From positions 124,001-188,000 of the forward strand of contig JAPLNR010000063.1 in NCBI GenBank assembly GCA_026401035.1: a stretch of 64,000 nt of DNA. Direction: 5' to 3'. Below are positions 34,393-43,263 of this stretch, piece by piece (the first letter of the stretch is position 1; each line of letters opens with the position of its first letter). Source of the DNA: Planctomycetia bacterium. Lineage in GTDB: Bacteria; Planctomycetota; Planctomycetia; Pirellulales; UBA1268. Below the pieces are notes generated by a model. That model was not told where the DNA came from. It searched no databases and worked only from the letters and a program-made list of their open reading frames with translations. A program made the translations under genes and the position numbers.

Positions 34393-34984
34393 CCGCCTCG
34401 GCCCGGGTGACCAGCCAGCGTTCGCTCGCGCGGCCCTGCCAGGCCGCGATGGTCGGCTCGAGCGTGATCGCGACGACACAACTCCCCACGTTGGCCCGCA
34501 CGAGCCAGGAGCCTTCCAACTCTCCCGCCCCCTGGCACCGCACCGCCGCCGGTTCCCCCGCCCCGCAGGCGGCCACCGTATCGACGGCGGCAGCGGCGTC
34601 GGCCGCGCACATGCTCCGGGCGTCGTCGAGCCGATCGGCGTGGATGGTCGCCAGCCAGAGCGTTGCGGCGGCCTCGGCCCGGGCGGCCGCGATCGAGCGG
34701 ACGGTGAGTTTCGCAGTGACGGCCTGCGCCCCGAAGCCGATCGAAAGTGCGAGCCCCGCGAGCGCCAAAAGCCGCCCCGCCTTCGTGGCGCCCTCGCGCT
34801 CGACGTCGCGCAGCGCCGCGATCGCGATGCCGATCCCGACCAGCGGCAGCACCCAAAACACGGGGCTTGCCACCGCCAGGGCCGACACAACCCCAACCGC
34901 GGCCGCGGCCACCGCCAGCGGACTCACCGGCCGGTAGTCGAGCCGCTGCGCCGACTCGTCAGCGCTGCTCCGGTCGATCATCAT
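34373..34984 (-). CDS. Hypothetical membrane protein, 203 aa
   Basis: The N-terminal half contains two or three hydrophobic segments (PLAVAAAAVGVVSALAVASPVFWVLPLVGIGIAIAAL and AGRLLALAGLALSIGFG), as in DUF4190-type proteins. A soluble C-terminal half follows, with three Cys and a beta-rich pattern (EGSWLVRANVGSCVVAITLEP). I do not recognise the family with confidence. The longer frame upstream of 34984 runs into the CvpA-like gene and is rejected. It is 6 nt downstream of that gene on the minus strand, so the two are probably co-transcribed. Confidence 0.78.
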   Translation of the reverse strand: MMIDRSSADESAQRLDYRPVSPLAVAAAAVGVVSALAVASPVFWVLPLVGIGIAIAALRDVEREGATKAGRLLALAGLALSIGFGAQAVTAKLTVRSIAAARAEAAATLWLATIHADRLDDARSMCAADAAAAVDTVAACGAGEPAAVRCQGAGELEGSWLVRANVGSCVVAITLEPTIAAWQGRASERWLVTRAEAVRPSGN

Positions 34985-34989
34985 ATGCC

Positions 34990-35577
34990 TCACTGCGCCG
35001 CTGGAATGGCCTGCGGCTGGCCGGTCGCCGACCCCCTTCTCAGGGCATACCGTTCGACGAAGTTTTTCCGTGGATCGAAAACGATCGTGCCTTGGGCGAA
35101 GGGGCCGTTCGTGGTCGAACCTCGCACCCAGCGCAGCCATCGTTGGTCGGGCTGCAGTCGGTAGACGACGCTGTTCTCCGGCGTCGCGACGGCGTCGCCC
35201 CTGAGCGGGGCCGTGTGCAGCGTGGTCGCGGCAAACTCCACGATGGTCCAGCCCGTGAGGATCGCCAGGATCACGCTCCCGGCCAGATCGATCCATTTGG
35301 GAAACCGGATCTTGGATGGCGTGATCGCGAGCGCGATCCCGTGCATCCCGAGCATGATCAGCCCGAACAGCAGCCAGAGCGCCGCCACGTCGACGAGAAG
35401 GGCGTAGCCGGGCAGATAAGGCTCCGCGAAGGCGGCCACTCGTTCATACCAGGCGGTCGCCAGGCTGGCCGCCGCGAGCACGCTCAAAAAAAGCAGCATG
35501 CCCCGCCAGCAGCCCTGCCGCACGCCGGCGGACACGGCGATGGCGAAGATCGCAACGAGGGCCAGGTCGATGATCAT
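34990..35577 (-). CDS. CvpA-family membrane protein
   Basis: The N-terminal 100 residues have four hydrophobic helices with the CvpA pattern (MIIDLALVAIFAIAVSAGVRQGCWRGMLLFLSVLAAASLA and a YLPGYALLVDVAALWLLFGLIMLGM block). The C-terminal 90 residues are soluble. CvpA proteins are linked to envelope maintenance and colicin V production; the mechanism is unclear. ATG at 35577 has AAGGAG eight bases upstream and is preferred over the GTG at 35586. It follows the GspE-like gene by 12 nt on the same strand. Confidence 0.82.
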   Translation of the reverse strand: MIIDLALVAIFAIAVSAGVRQGCWRGMLLFLSVLAAASLATAWYERVAAFAEPYLPGYALLVDVAALWLLFGLIMLGMHGIALAITPSKIRFPKWIDLAGSVILAILTGWTIVEFAATTLHTAPLRGDAVATPENSVVYRLQPDQRWLRWVRGSTTNGPFAQGTIVFDPRKNFVERYALRRGSATGQPQAIPAAQ

Positions 35578-35589
35578 GGCAATCACTCC

Positions 35590-37488
35590 TTATTTCAGGG
35601 CCCGTTGCAGCTCTTCGAGCGACGTGACGCCTTCGACCGACAGTGCGACGCCGGCATCGAGCAGCCGCTGCATCCCGTCGCTGGCCGCCGCTTTTTGCAG
35701 CGTGACCCTGTCGACCTTCGCCGCGATCGCCTTGCTGAAGGTGGGACCGCCCGCCAGTTCGAAGAGCCCCGTGCGGCCGAGATACCGCGTGCCACTGCAG
35801 GCAGCGCAGCCCTGCGAAGAACCGCGTTTGAGCGTTGGCACGGCCTCTGCTGAACGCTTGAGCCGCGCGAGCAATTCTGGAGCCGGCGTGTAGGACTCGG
35901 CACATTTCGGGCACAGCCGGCGGATGAGCCGCTGCGCTGTGCTTGCCAGCAACACCCGCGCCAGGACATCCCGTGGGATTCCGAGACCCCGGAGTTTGTC
36001 GACCACATCCAGGGCATCGGTGGCCTGCAGTCCGACGACGACGAGGATGTCGGAGGCCAATGTGCCCAGCTCGACGGCCAGCGGTCCATCGCGGAGGTCG
36101 GGCACGACGATCGCAGTCGGATAGCCACGCATCGCCTGTTCGAGGGCGGCCACCGGCGGCACCTTTTCCTTGCCTCCCCAGCGGAATGGCTTGACGTTCT
36201 GAATCTCCTTCAGCGGGTTCGCCACGTCCTCGAGCAGCACGAAATCCCGCGTCAGCCGGTCGGCCGACTGCACCACCTGCGTGAAGGTCGTGGTCAGCCC
36301 CTGCCCGGGCGGGGCGGAGAGGACGATGAGGCCATTGGCCAGACCCAGCGTCTCAGTCATCCTGCGGGCGACCGGCTCCGGCATGCCGAGCGCGGCCAGC
36401 GAGGGGAATGGCTGCACTGGCACATCAAACTCGATCAGGGTCCGCGCCGAGCCGTCACCGGCGGCGTCGATCGTCAGCTGGATCGGCAGTTGCTTGCGAT
36501 CCACGGTGACCACGAATTGTCCGGCCTGCCGCGACTTGCCCGGCTTCTCCGGCAGGCCGCAGAGGCTGCGCATGGCGACCAGCACGGCATCGGCATCGTT
36601 CTTCGAGATGGCCGGCGCATCCTGCCACTCCTCAAGCAGTTTCAAACGCTCCCGCTTCACGACCATCTGCCGCACCGGCTCCCAGACGCCGTCGATACGC
36701 TGCTTCACCTTTCCGCCCTGCAGATCGATCTCGAGGAGCAGCTTCTGGGCTCTTGCCGCCACCCCACGCTGCATGAGTTCCCGAAAACCGGCAAACCCCG
36801 GCAGCATCTGGGCCTTGTCGAGCAGGGCCTTCGCATCGGCTGCGGCGGCGTTCGCGCCCGCGGCAATCGTGATCGCCGGGAGCACCTGGCCCGCCGGCCG
36901 GTCGACATTGATTCCCAACCGGCCGAGGAGCGGAGCACAGACGGTGATGAGTTGGTTGCGGGAGAGAAACCGCCGGTCGGGCGGCACCGCCGCGTCGCGT
37001 TTCCGGGCGTAGGCAACAAAGGAGCCGAGCCAAGCGGCCATCATCACCGCATAGGCCAGCGCCGACCATGGAATCCACCAGGCCAGGACCGCCGCCACGA
37101 AAAACGATCCGGTCAGGATTGGCAGCCAGACCCGCTCGAAATCAGGAAGCCGAGCGGGATCGCGGCCGGCCCAGTCTGTCGTGGCGATCCAGCCGAGCAT
37201 GAGCAGCCACCAGACGGCCACGCGGACGAGCCCGAGGCCGCCACCCGGGCCCCGGGAAAAGACGGCGTCTGGGGGCGAAGCCTGTTGCGGCTGCTCGCCT
37301 TGCTGAATCTCCGTCATCTCCGGCCGGGCGGCAGCATCGACCCCAGCCGCCGGACGGGCGTCGGCAGCCACGGCCGCCGCCATCAGCAGCATGGCCGGCA
37401 TGACGAGCGCGACCATCCCGAGAAGGCAACGCGTTCCAGCCGCGGCTGGCCGGAAGCCAAGCGGTGTCTGCCGACCCCTTGGCATCAT
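35590..37488 (-). CDS. Degenerate GspE/PilB-like secretion ATPase homologue with membrane anchor
   Basis: A 632-residue protein. It has an N-terminal signal-like segment and two more hydrophobic helices near residues 92-104 and 123-162, unusual for a secretion ATPase. The C-terminal half has the GspE/PilB layout, ending in the Cys pairs CPKCAE and CAACSG and LGRTGLFEL. The nucleotide site is altered: Walker A reads APPGQGLTTT where PilB has GPTGSGKTTT (Lys to Leu), the Walker B VGEIRD is VPDLRD, and the His box STLHTND is GLQATDA. ATP hydrolysis is therefore unlikely. It overlaps pilT by 1 nt (TGATG), so the two are probably coupled. Confidence 0.85.
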   Translation of the reverse strand: MMPRGRQTPLGFRPAAAGTRCLLGMVALVMPAMLLMAAAVAADARPAAGVDAAARPEMTEIQQGEQPQQASPPDAVFSRGPGGGLGLVRVAVWWLLMLGWIATTDWAGRDPARLPDFERVWLPILTGSFFVAAVLAWWIPWSALAYAVMMAAWLGSFVAYARKRDAAVPPDRRFLSRNQLITVCAPLLGRLGINVDRPAGQVLPAITIAAGANAAAADAKALLDKAQMLPGFAGFRELMQRGVAARAQKLLLEIDLQGGKVKQRIDGVWEPVRQMVVKRERLKLLEEWQDAPAISKNDADAVLVAMRSLCGLPEKPGKSRQAGQFVVTVDRKQLPIQLTIDAAGDGSARTLIEFDVPVQPFPSLAALGMPEPVARRMTETLGLANGLIVLSAPPGQGLTTTFTQVVQSADRLTRDFVLLEDVANPLKEIQNVKPFRWGGKEKVPPVAALEQAMRGYPTAIVVPDLRDGPLAVELGTLASDILVVVGLQATDALDVVDKLRGLGIPRDVLARVLLASTAQRLIRRLCPKCAESYTPAPELLARLKRSAEAVPTLKRGSSQGCAACSGTRYLGRTGLFELAGGPTFSKAIAAKVDRVTLQKAAASDGMQRLLDAGVALSVEGVTSLEELQRALK

Positions 37489-38660
37489 CACGACACTCCG
37501 ATGCCCTTGATCGCCATCATCAGGGCCTCGCGGTTCGGGGCGATCTCGAGCGCATCGTTGCGGTCGATCAGCCCCTGATCGATCAGGCTCTTGAGGCTCA
37601 TCGTGAAGTCCTGCATGCCGTCGATCGCCGATTTCTTGATGTGGTCGGCCAGCAGGTGCTCCTGCTCCTCGAGCACGTATTTCCGCACGAGCACGTCGAA
37701 GAACATCAGTTCACAGACCGGCACGCGGCTCACGCCCGGCTTGATCGACTTGAGCAGTTTTTGGGCCACGATCCCCTTCATGTTGAAGGCGATCGCACTG
37801 CGGATGGCGGGATGCTCCTCCTGCGGGAAGAGATCGAGAATCCGTCCGATGCAGCTCGAGGCACTGGCCGCATGAATCGTGCCGAAGACGAGGTGGCCCG
37901 TCTCGGCGGCATGGATCGCCGTCTTGAAAGTTTCGACGTCGCGGAGCTCGCCGACGAGGATAATGTCGGGGTCCTCGCGGACGGCGTGCTTCATGCCGAC
38001 TTCGAAGTTCTTCACGTCGGTGCCGATTTCCCGCTGGTTGATCAGGCACTTGTCCTCGGTGAAGACGAACTCGATCGGATCCTCGAGCGTGAGAATATGC
38101 TTGCGGTAGGTTTGATTGACGTAGTTGAGCATCGACCCGATCGTCGTGCTCTTGCCCGAGCCGGTGACGCCGGCGAGCAGCACCATGCCCTGGTCGAGTT
38201 GGCAGAGCCTCTCGATGGCTGGCGGCAGGAAGAGGCCCTTGAAGTCGGGGATCGTGTTGTTGACGCGGCGGGCGACCATGCCGAGCGAACCCTGCTGGTA
38301 GAGCAGGTTCACGCGAAACCGCCACTTCACGTCATCGACCACGCAGGTGTGGGCGAAATCACAGCCGCCATCGACTTCCAGGATCTTCAACTGCCGCGCG
38401 TCGAGCATCGGCAGGCAGAGGCTCCTCATCTGCTCGTCGTTGATCCGGGCCGCCTTGAGCGGCTGCAGGGCCCCCTTCACCCGCATGAACGGCGGCTGTC
38501 CGACCTTGAGGTGCAGGTCGCTGCCCTGCAGCCTCACCAACGCCTCGAAGAAACGGTCGATCTCGAGCGGCGGCCGCGGCCCCCTGACGGCGGTCACCGC
38601 GGCCGAGGCCGTATCGTCGGGGGCCGGCTTGTGGGTCGTGGGTGTGGGAATCGTTGCCAT
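37488..38660 (-). CDS. pilT: PilT-like type IV pilus retraction ATPase
   Basis: A 390-residue hexameric ATPase. It has Walker A GVTGSGKST (164-172), LTLEDPIEF (Asp box), the Walker B region IILVGELRDVETFKTAIHAAETGHLV and the His box FGTIHAAS. The N-terminal PAS-like domain (GSDLHLKVGQPPFMRVKG) is also typical. It powers pilus retraction and twitching in the cytoplasm. The remaining pilus genes are not in the window. The downstream degenerate GspE-like gene may encode a partner. Confidence 0.95.
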   Translation of the reverse strand: MATIPTPTTHKPAPDDTASAAVTAVRGPRPPLEIDRFFEALVRLQGSDLHLKVGQPPFMRVKGALQPLKAARINDEQMRSLCLPMLDARQLKILEVDGGCDFAHTCVVDDVKWRFRVNLLYQQGSLGMVARRVNNTIPDFKGLFLPPAIERLCQLDQGMVLLAGVTGSGKSTTIGSMLNYVNQTYRKHILTLEDPIEFVFTEDKCLINQREIGTDVKNFEVGMKHAVREDPDIILVGELRDVETFKTAIHAAETGHLVFGTIHAASASSCIGRILDLFPQEEHPAIRSAIAFNMKGIVAQKLLKSIKPGVSRVPVCELMFFDVLVRKYVLEEQEHLLADHIKKSAIDGMQDFTMSLKSLIDQGLIDRNDALEIAPNREALMMAIKGIGVS

Positions 38661-38762
38661 GAATGGAATGCGCTGAATGGACTGGATGAGCCGGACGGAC
38701 TGGTGCGGGCTGACCTGTGCGGGCTGGGCGGGAGCAGCGGAGGGATTCTTGGCGGGGCTCGA

Positions 38763-39539
38763 TCAGCGGCCCGGAGGGCGGACGGGGATGCCCCGTTTCA
38801 AAAAAAGTTCCTTGACCTCTCGAATCGTACACTCCCCGAAGTGGAAGATGCCAGCGGCAAGGGCCGCATCGGCCCCACCCCGCTCGATCACATCGGCGAG
38901 ATGCTCCGGCCGGCCGGCCCCGCCGCTGGCGACGACCGGGATGCCCACGGCCCGGCTGACGGCCGCCGTGATCTCGAGGTCGTATCCGTCCCGCGTGCCG
39001 TCGCGGTCCATGCAGGTCAGCACGATCTCGCCCGCACCGAGCGCCTCGACCTGCCTGGCCCAGGCGACCGCCTCGAGCCCCGTCGGCTCGCGGCCGCCGC
39101 TGACGAACACCTCCCAGACCTCGCGGCCGTCCCGCACGATCCGCTTGGGGTCGATGTTCACGACGGTGGCGCAGCTGCCGAGCCGGTTGGCCACCTGCGT
39201 GATCAGTTGCGGCGTCCGCACGGCCGCCGAGTTGATGCTCACCTTTTCCGCGCCGGCCTGGATCAGCTGGCTGGCGTCGTCGAGCGTGCGGATGCCGCCG
39301 CCAACCGTGAAGGGCATGAAGATCGTCTCCGACACCCGCCGCACGACATCGAGCATGATCGCCCGGCCTTCGTGGCTTGCCGTGATGTCGAGAAACACCA
39401 GTTCATCGGCGCCTTCCGCCTCGTAGCGGGCGGCCACGGCAACGGGATCGCCGGCATCGACGAGATCGAGAAACCGCGTTCCCTTGACCACGCGGCCCTG
39501 CTCCACGTCGAGGCAGGGAATGATTCGCTTGGCGAGCAT
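38763..39539 (-). CDS. hisF: Imidazole glycerol phosphate synthase cyclase subunit
   Basis: A 258-residue (beta-alpha)8 barrel of histidine synthesis: with HisH-supplied ammonia it makes imidazole glycerol phosphate and [25 protein letters not shown] has the catalytic Asp (CLDV), and the second catalytic Asp is in [21 protein letters not shown] and [15 protein letters not shown] are the two phosphate-binding loops. Its ATG overlaps the stop of thiG (TGATG). hisH is not next to it; the local operon is thiamine synthesis. Confidence 0.97.
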   Translation of the reverse strand: MLAKRIIPCLDVEQGRVVKGTRFLDLVDAGDPVAVAARYEAEGADELVFLDITASHEGRAIMLDVVRRVSETIFMPFTVGGGIRTLDDASQLIQAGAEKVSINSAAVRTPQLITQVANRLGSCATVVNIDPKRIVRDGREVWEVFVSGGREPTGLEAVAWARQVEALGAGEIVLTCMDRDGTRDGYDLEITAAVSRAVGIPVVASGGAGRPEHLADVIERGGADAALAAGIFHFGECTIREVKELFLKRGIPVRPPGR

Positions 39540-40396
39540 CAGCGCGGCCCACCACCGATGACGCCTGCCTCCGGGCTCGATGCCGTCGCATAGAGCCGCT
39601 TCGGGATCCGCCCCGCGAGGAAGGCCTGCCGGCCGGCGAAGCAGGCGGCCTTCATCGCCTGCGCCATGCGGAGCGGATCGGCGGCATGCGCGATGGCGGT
39701 GTTGAGCAGCACGCCGTCGACACCGAGCTCCATCGCCGCCGCCACGTCGCTCGCCGTGCCCACGCCCGCGTCGACGATCACCGGATAGTCGGCATCGCCG
39801 TCCTTCAGATACTCCAGACAGATCCGCAGGTTGTTGGCGTTGAGGATCCCCTGCCCCGAGCCGATCGGGCTGCCGGCGGGCATCACGCTCGCGGCGCCCA
39901 GTTGCTTGAGTCGCCTCGCGATGATCGGATCGTCGGTCGAATAGACGAGCACGCCGAAGCCGTCCTCCACGAGCCGTGCGGTGGCCTCGAGCGTGCCCAC
40001 GGGATCGGGCAAAAGCGTCCGCTTGTCGGCGAGCACCTCGAGCTTCACCCACTCCGCGCCGGGGTTGCCGAGGTCGCGCAGGAGTTCGCGTCCGAGCCGG
40101 GCCACGCGGACGGCGTCGTCGGCCGTGAAGCAGCCGGCTGTGTTCGGCAGGATCGTGTAGCGGGAGGCGTCGAGATGGTCGAGGATGTTCTCGCCCGCCG
40201 CGTTCAGGAGCCGCTCGCGGCGCACGGCGACGGTCACGCAATCGGTGCCGGAGGCGTCGAGGCACCGGGCCATCTCGGCATAACTCGCATACTTGCCGGT
40301 GCCCACGACCAGCCGGCTGGCGAGTGTGACGCCGCCGATCCGCAGCGTGTCGCGGGAACTGCCATCAACGGGCATGGTCAGGGTTGGAAAACTCAT
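39539..40396 (-). CDS. thiG: Thiazole synthase
   Basis: A 285-residue TIM barrel that forms the thiazole of thiamine from deoxyxylulose phosphate, dehydroglycine and ThiS thiocarboxylate. [13 protein letters not shown] is the N-terminal strand, the imine-forming Lys is in WVKLEVLAD, and [31 protein letters not shown] is the phosphate-binding end of the barrel. It lies between thiS (65 nt upstream) and hisF (1-nt overlap). Confidence 0.97.
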   Translation of the reverse strand: MSFPTLTMPVDGSSRDTLRIGGVTLASRLVVGTGKYASYAEMARCLDASGTDCVTVAVRRERLLNAAGENILDHLDASRYTILPNTAGCFTADDAVRVARLGRELLRDLGNPGAEWVKLEVLADKRTLLPDPVGTLEATARLVEDGFGVLVYSTDDPIIARRLKQLGAASVMPAGSPIGSGQGILNANNLRICLEYLKDGDADYPVIVDAGVGTASDVAAAMELGVDGVLLNTAIAHAADPLRMAQAMKAACFAGRQAFLAGRIPKRLYATASSPEAGVIGGGPR

Positions 40397-40461
40397 GGTG
40401 CATCAAGCCTGCGGCACGAATCTGGTGGGGATCTGACTGCGGTCGAAGCCCGGAACGACGA

Positions 40462-40698
40462 TCAGCCGCCGCCCACGAGCGTGACGATCTCGACGCGATC
40501 GCCGGCCTTCAGCATACAGGCTGCCAGCCGGGCCCGCGGCACAACCTCCTCGTTCACCTCCACGGCGAGCGGCCGTCCGGCGAGGCCGAGTGCCGCGACG
40601 ACGTCGAGCGCCGAAGCCCCCGGCGTCGCCGGATACGGTTCGCCGTTGACCAGGATCTCGATTGCCGTGCTCGAAAAATCTGCGCCGGGAGTATCCAC
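40462..40698 (-). CDS. thiS: Sulfur carrier protein ThiS
   Basis: A 78-residue ubiquitin-like carrier: IEILVNGEPYPATPGASALDVVAALGL opens the fold and AGDRVEIVTLVGGG ends it. The family ends in Gly-Gly, which becomes a thiocarboxylate; here three Gly are present. It immediately precedes thiG. No thiF or thiO is in the window, so the adenylating enzyme is elsewhere. Confidence 0.93.
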   Translation of the reverse strand: MDTPGADFSSTAIEILVNGEPYPATPGASALDVVAALGLAGRPLAVEVNEEVVPRARLAACMLKAGDRVEIVTLVGGG

Positions 40699-40721
40699 GT
40701 TGATCCTGCCTGCAAGCTGAC

Positions 40722-41306
40722 TTACTTCGCCTTCGCTGCCTTGTCCTTGACGGCTGCGGCGGGCGCCTTCGCGCCGCCACCACGCGGCCGCGCGACGTCC
40801 AGCGGCACAAGCTCCGCCACGAACGGTGCGGCCCCGGCCTGCTGCTCATTCCAGGGAATCCCGTAGGCGACGGTGGTGCCGGTCGAGGAATCGGTCACGT
40901 AGAGCACCGACCGCGCGAACTGCATGTTGCCGCCGGCCGGCATGTCGGCCAGCCCTGAGACGAGCAGGAACTTCGGATTCTTCGCCTGCCCCGCCTTGAA
41001 ACCCAGATCCTTGAGCACATTGTGCTTGTAACCGCCGGAGAACCGCGGCGGGACGCTGTTCGGGTTGAGTATGCCGCCGGAGAGATCACCGGTCTCGAAG
41101 TCGAGCATGAAGAGCCCCTCGATCGCGCCGTTGATCGGCACGGTGCAGACGGCGAACGAATCATCGGCCAGCGACGTCGCCGCCAGCACCTTCGGCAGCG
41201 GCGAGTGCGGCGCGACCGCCACGCCGACGACGACGCCCGCGGCGAACAGCGCCGCCGCACAGGCCAACCAGCCAAAGACCTGCGCATTCCCCGTCAACTT
41301 GTTCAT
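40722..41306 (-). CDS. Exported or anchored hypothetical protein, 194 aa
   Basis: The N-terminal hydrophobic segment (GWLACAAALFAAGVVVGVAVAP) acts as a signal or anchor. The body is beta-rich with a conserved-looking core (AVCTVPINGAIEGLFMLDFETGDLSGGILNP, then VTDSSTGTTVAYGIPWNEQQ). A short, Lys- and Ala-rich tail (AAAVKDKAAKAK) ends the protein. I do not recognise the family. It follows thiS by 23 nt upstream on the same strand and lies 34 nt downstream of the WD40 gene. Confidence 0.75.
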   Translation of the reverse strand: MNKLTGNAQVFGWLACAAALFAAGVVVGVAVAPHSPLPKVLAATSLADDSFAVCTVPINGAIEGLFMLDFETGDLSGGILNPNSVPPRFSGGYKHNVLKDLGFKAGQAKNPKFLLVSGLADMPAGGNMQFARSVLYVTDSSTGTTVAYGIPWNEQQAGAAPFVAELVPLDVARPRGGGAKAPAAAVKDKAAKAK

Positions 41307-41340
41307 GCATCGACTCCCTTCTGGTGATGAACTCGCACGA

Positions 41341-43098
41341 TTACTTTTTTGGTGCTTCAGCCTTGGGTGCTTCAGCCTTGGGTGCTTCAGCCTTGGGTGC
41401 CGCCTGCAGAAGTGTCAGCCGAAACTTGCCAATGGCATGCTGGCCGTCGGCATACTGCTGATCGATTGTGATCGTCAGCGGTGCCCCGGCTGGCACCTTC
41501 GTATCAGGAGCGATGTCGAACGTCGCCGAGTGCTGCTGGCCGGTGCCACCCGCGATCGCCCAGCCCGTGGCGGGATTCTCATCAATAGCGGCGGCGGCCA
41601 GGAAGTTTGGCTGCTCGTAGTCGGCCTTCGCAGAGTGAAACTTCACCTTGCTCGGGGTCTCGGCCTGGCCGGGAGCACCAAAGAGCACAGCGAACGTGTT
41701 GAGCACAAAGTTGCCGTTGCCGGCGCGTCCCGGGCCCTGCGACGGCAGGCTCGGGTCGGTCAACGCCTCGATCCGGATCGCCTGCAGCTCGAAGCCCGCG
41801 GGCACGACTGCCTTGAGCGTGTAGGTATCCTTGGCCAGGCTGCCGGTCACCATCACGGTGCCGTCGGCGGAGATCGCACCGGTTGCATTCGCCATGCTCT
41901 TGAATTCGGTCGGCACGAGCGGCTTGGCCGGCCCTGCGGCAGCGGCTGGCGCGGCGGCCGGCTGAACAGGAGCCGACGGCGGCACCGGCTTTTCGGGTGG
42001 AGCCGCAGGCGCTGGCGTGGCTGGAGCGGACGCCGCGGCAACGGCAGCCACCGGCGGCGCGGGGGGTGGCGGCGGAGGCGGCAGGAGTTTCGCCGCCGGT
42101 GTCGGAATGAGTTTGCCGCCGACATGGGTGCCGACGAGGAGCGTCTTGCCGTCCGGCGCAAACGCCACGCTCCACACGCTCGACTTCGCCGCCTCGGGTC
42201 CTTCCTGCTCCCCATTGGCGTTGACGTCCCAGAGCTTCACGGCGCCGTCGAGGCTGCCGGTGGCCAGCCGGGCACCGTCCGGTGAAAACGCGGCCGACGT
42301 CACCCAGTCTTTGTGGCCCTTCAATGTTGCCTGCTCTTTGGAATCGGCCGTCGTCCAGACCTTGATCGTGCGATCGGCACCGGCAGTCGCGAGCTTCGAA
42401 CCATCGGGTGAATACGTGACGACCCACAGCGAATCGCCATGCCCCTCGAGCTTGCCCTTCTCCGTGCCGGCGGCCGCATCCCAAAGCTTGACGAGTTTGT
42501 CCCCCCCGCCCGTCGCGAGCGTGCTGCCATCGGGCGAAAATGCCACCGTGGTCACCGGGCCGGCATGGGCCGTGATCGTCTTCACTTCGCTGCCGTCGGC
42601 CGTGTTCCAGATGACCACGGTGCCGTCCTCGCCGGCCGTGGCCAGCTTTGAGCCATCGGGCGAGAAATCGAGTGCACGCACCCAGCCCTTGTGCTTTTTG
42701 AGGTCGCTCTTGAGCGTGCGGGCCGCATAGTCCCAGAGTTTCACGAGGCCGTCATAGCCTGCGGTGGCGGCCAGTTTTCCATCCTTGGAAATCCGCACGG
42801 CCCAGACGGCCGTTGGATGACCGGCCAGATCGCCCACCCGCGAGCCATCCGCCTTCCACACGACGACATCACCCGGCCGATAGAGCAGGCTCTCGCCACC
42901 AGCGGTCGCGAACGTCGCGCCATCGCGGGCGTAGTCGGCGGAGATCACCCAGCGACTGAAGCCGCCAAGATTTTCAGCGGGGGCCGGTGGCTTGGCTGCC
43001 GGCGCCGGATCGGCCGCGAGCACGGGCAGGGCGAGGCCGAGCCAGCCCGCGAGAAGGGCTGTCGTCATGGTCCACAAGCAGGAATCGGAGCGTCGCAT
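41341..43098 (-). CDS. Exported WD40-repeat protein with planctomycetal C-terminal module
   Basis: A 585-residue protein. It has a signal peptide (TTALLAGWLGLALPVLAAD) and seven WD40-like repeats of the type FSPDGSKLATAGEDGTVVIWN (residues about 60-345). A Pro/Ala-rich linker follows, then a C-terminal beta domain with TDPSLPSQGPGRAGNGNFVL and FHSAKADYEQ that I associate with planctomycetal DUF1553 cytochrome proteins. The end is three repeats of KAEAP encoded by a 15-bp tandem repeat (41350-41400). No enzymatic motif is seen. ATG at 43098 is preferred. A TATACT box lies about 98 nt upstream. Confidence 0.88.
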   Translation of the reverse strand: MRRSDSCLWTMTTALLAGWLGLALPVLAADPAPAAKPPAPAENLGGFSRWVISADYARDGATFATAGGESLLYRPGDVVVWKADGSRVGDLAGHPTAVWAVRISKDGKLAATAGYDGLVKLWDYAARTLKSDLKKHKGWVRALDFSPDGSKLATAGEDGTVVIWNTADGSEVKTITAHAGPVTTVAFSPDGSTLATGGGDKLVKLWDAAAGTEKGKLEGHGDSLWVVTYSPDGSKLATAGADRTIKVWTTADSKEQATLKGHKDWVTSAAFSPDGARLATGSLDGAVKLWDVNANGEQEGPEAAKSSVWSVAFAPDGKTLLVGTHVGGKLIPTPAAKLLPPPPPPPAPPVAAVAAASAPATPAPAAPPEKPVPPSAPVQPAAAPAAAAGPAKPLVPTEFKSMANATGAISADGTVMVTGSLAKDTYTLKAVVPAGFELQAIRIEALTDPSLPSQGPGRAGNGNFVLNTFAVLFGAPGQAETPSKVKFHSAKADYEQPNFLAAAAIDENPATGWAIAGGTGQQHSATFDIAPDTKVPAGAPLTITIDQQYADGQHAIGKFRLTLLQAAPKAEAPKAEAPKAEAPKK

Positions 43099-43195
43099 CG
43101 GGGGTTTCTCCGCGGGAGCCGAGTTAAAAACAAGCACTTGAAAAACGGCACCACGGCCGCAGCACTCGGGCAATGGCTTCGCCCGTGAAAATCAG

Positions 43196-43201
43196 AGTAT
43201 A
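43196..43201 (-). promoter_or_regulatory. Possible -10 box (TATACT) for the WD40-protein gene
   Basis: TATACT on the minus strand, about 98 nt before the WD40 gene ATG, in the 165-nt spacer it shares with the divergent isomerase gene. TTGGAA is 19 nt further upstream, slightly too far for a typical -35. The plus-strand reading AGTATA could serve the isomerase gene. Confidence 0.35.
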
Positions 43202-43263
43202 GTTCCGGCCGCCCCCGTGTTTCCAATCGCGTCGGGGACCTTCATTTTGGAGTGACTTTATCC

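Noticed and set aside
37464..39593. Plus-strand open frame of about 700 codons
   Set aside because: It is antisense to pilT and hisF, whose motifs are unambiguous.
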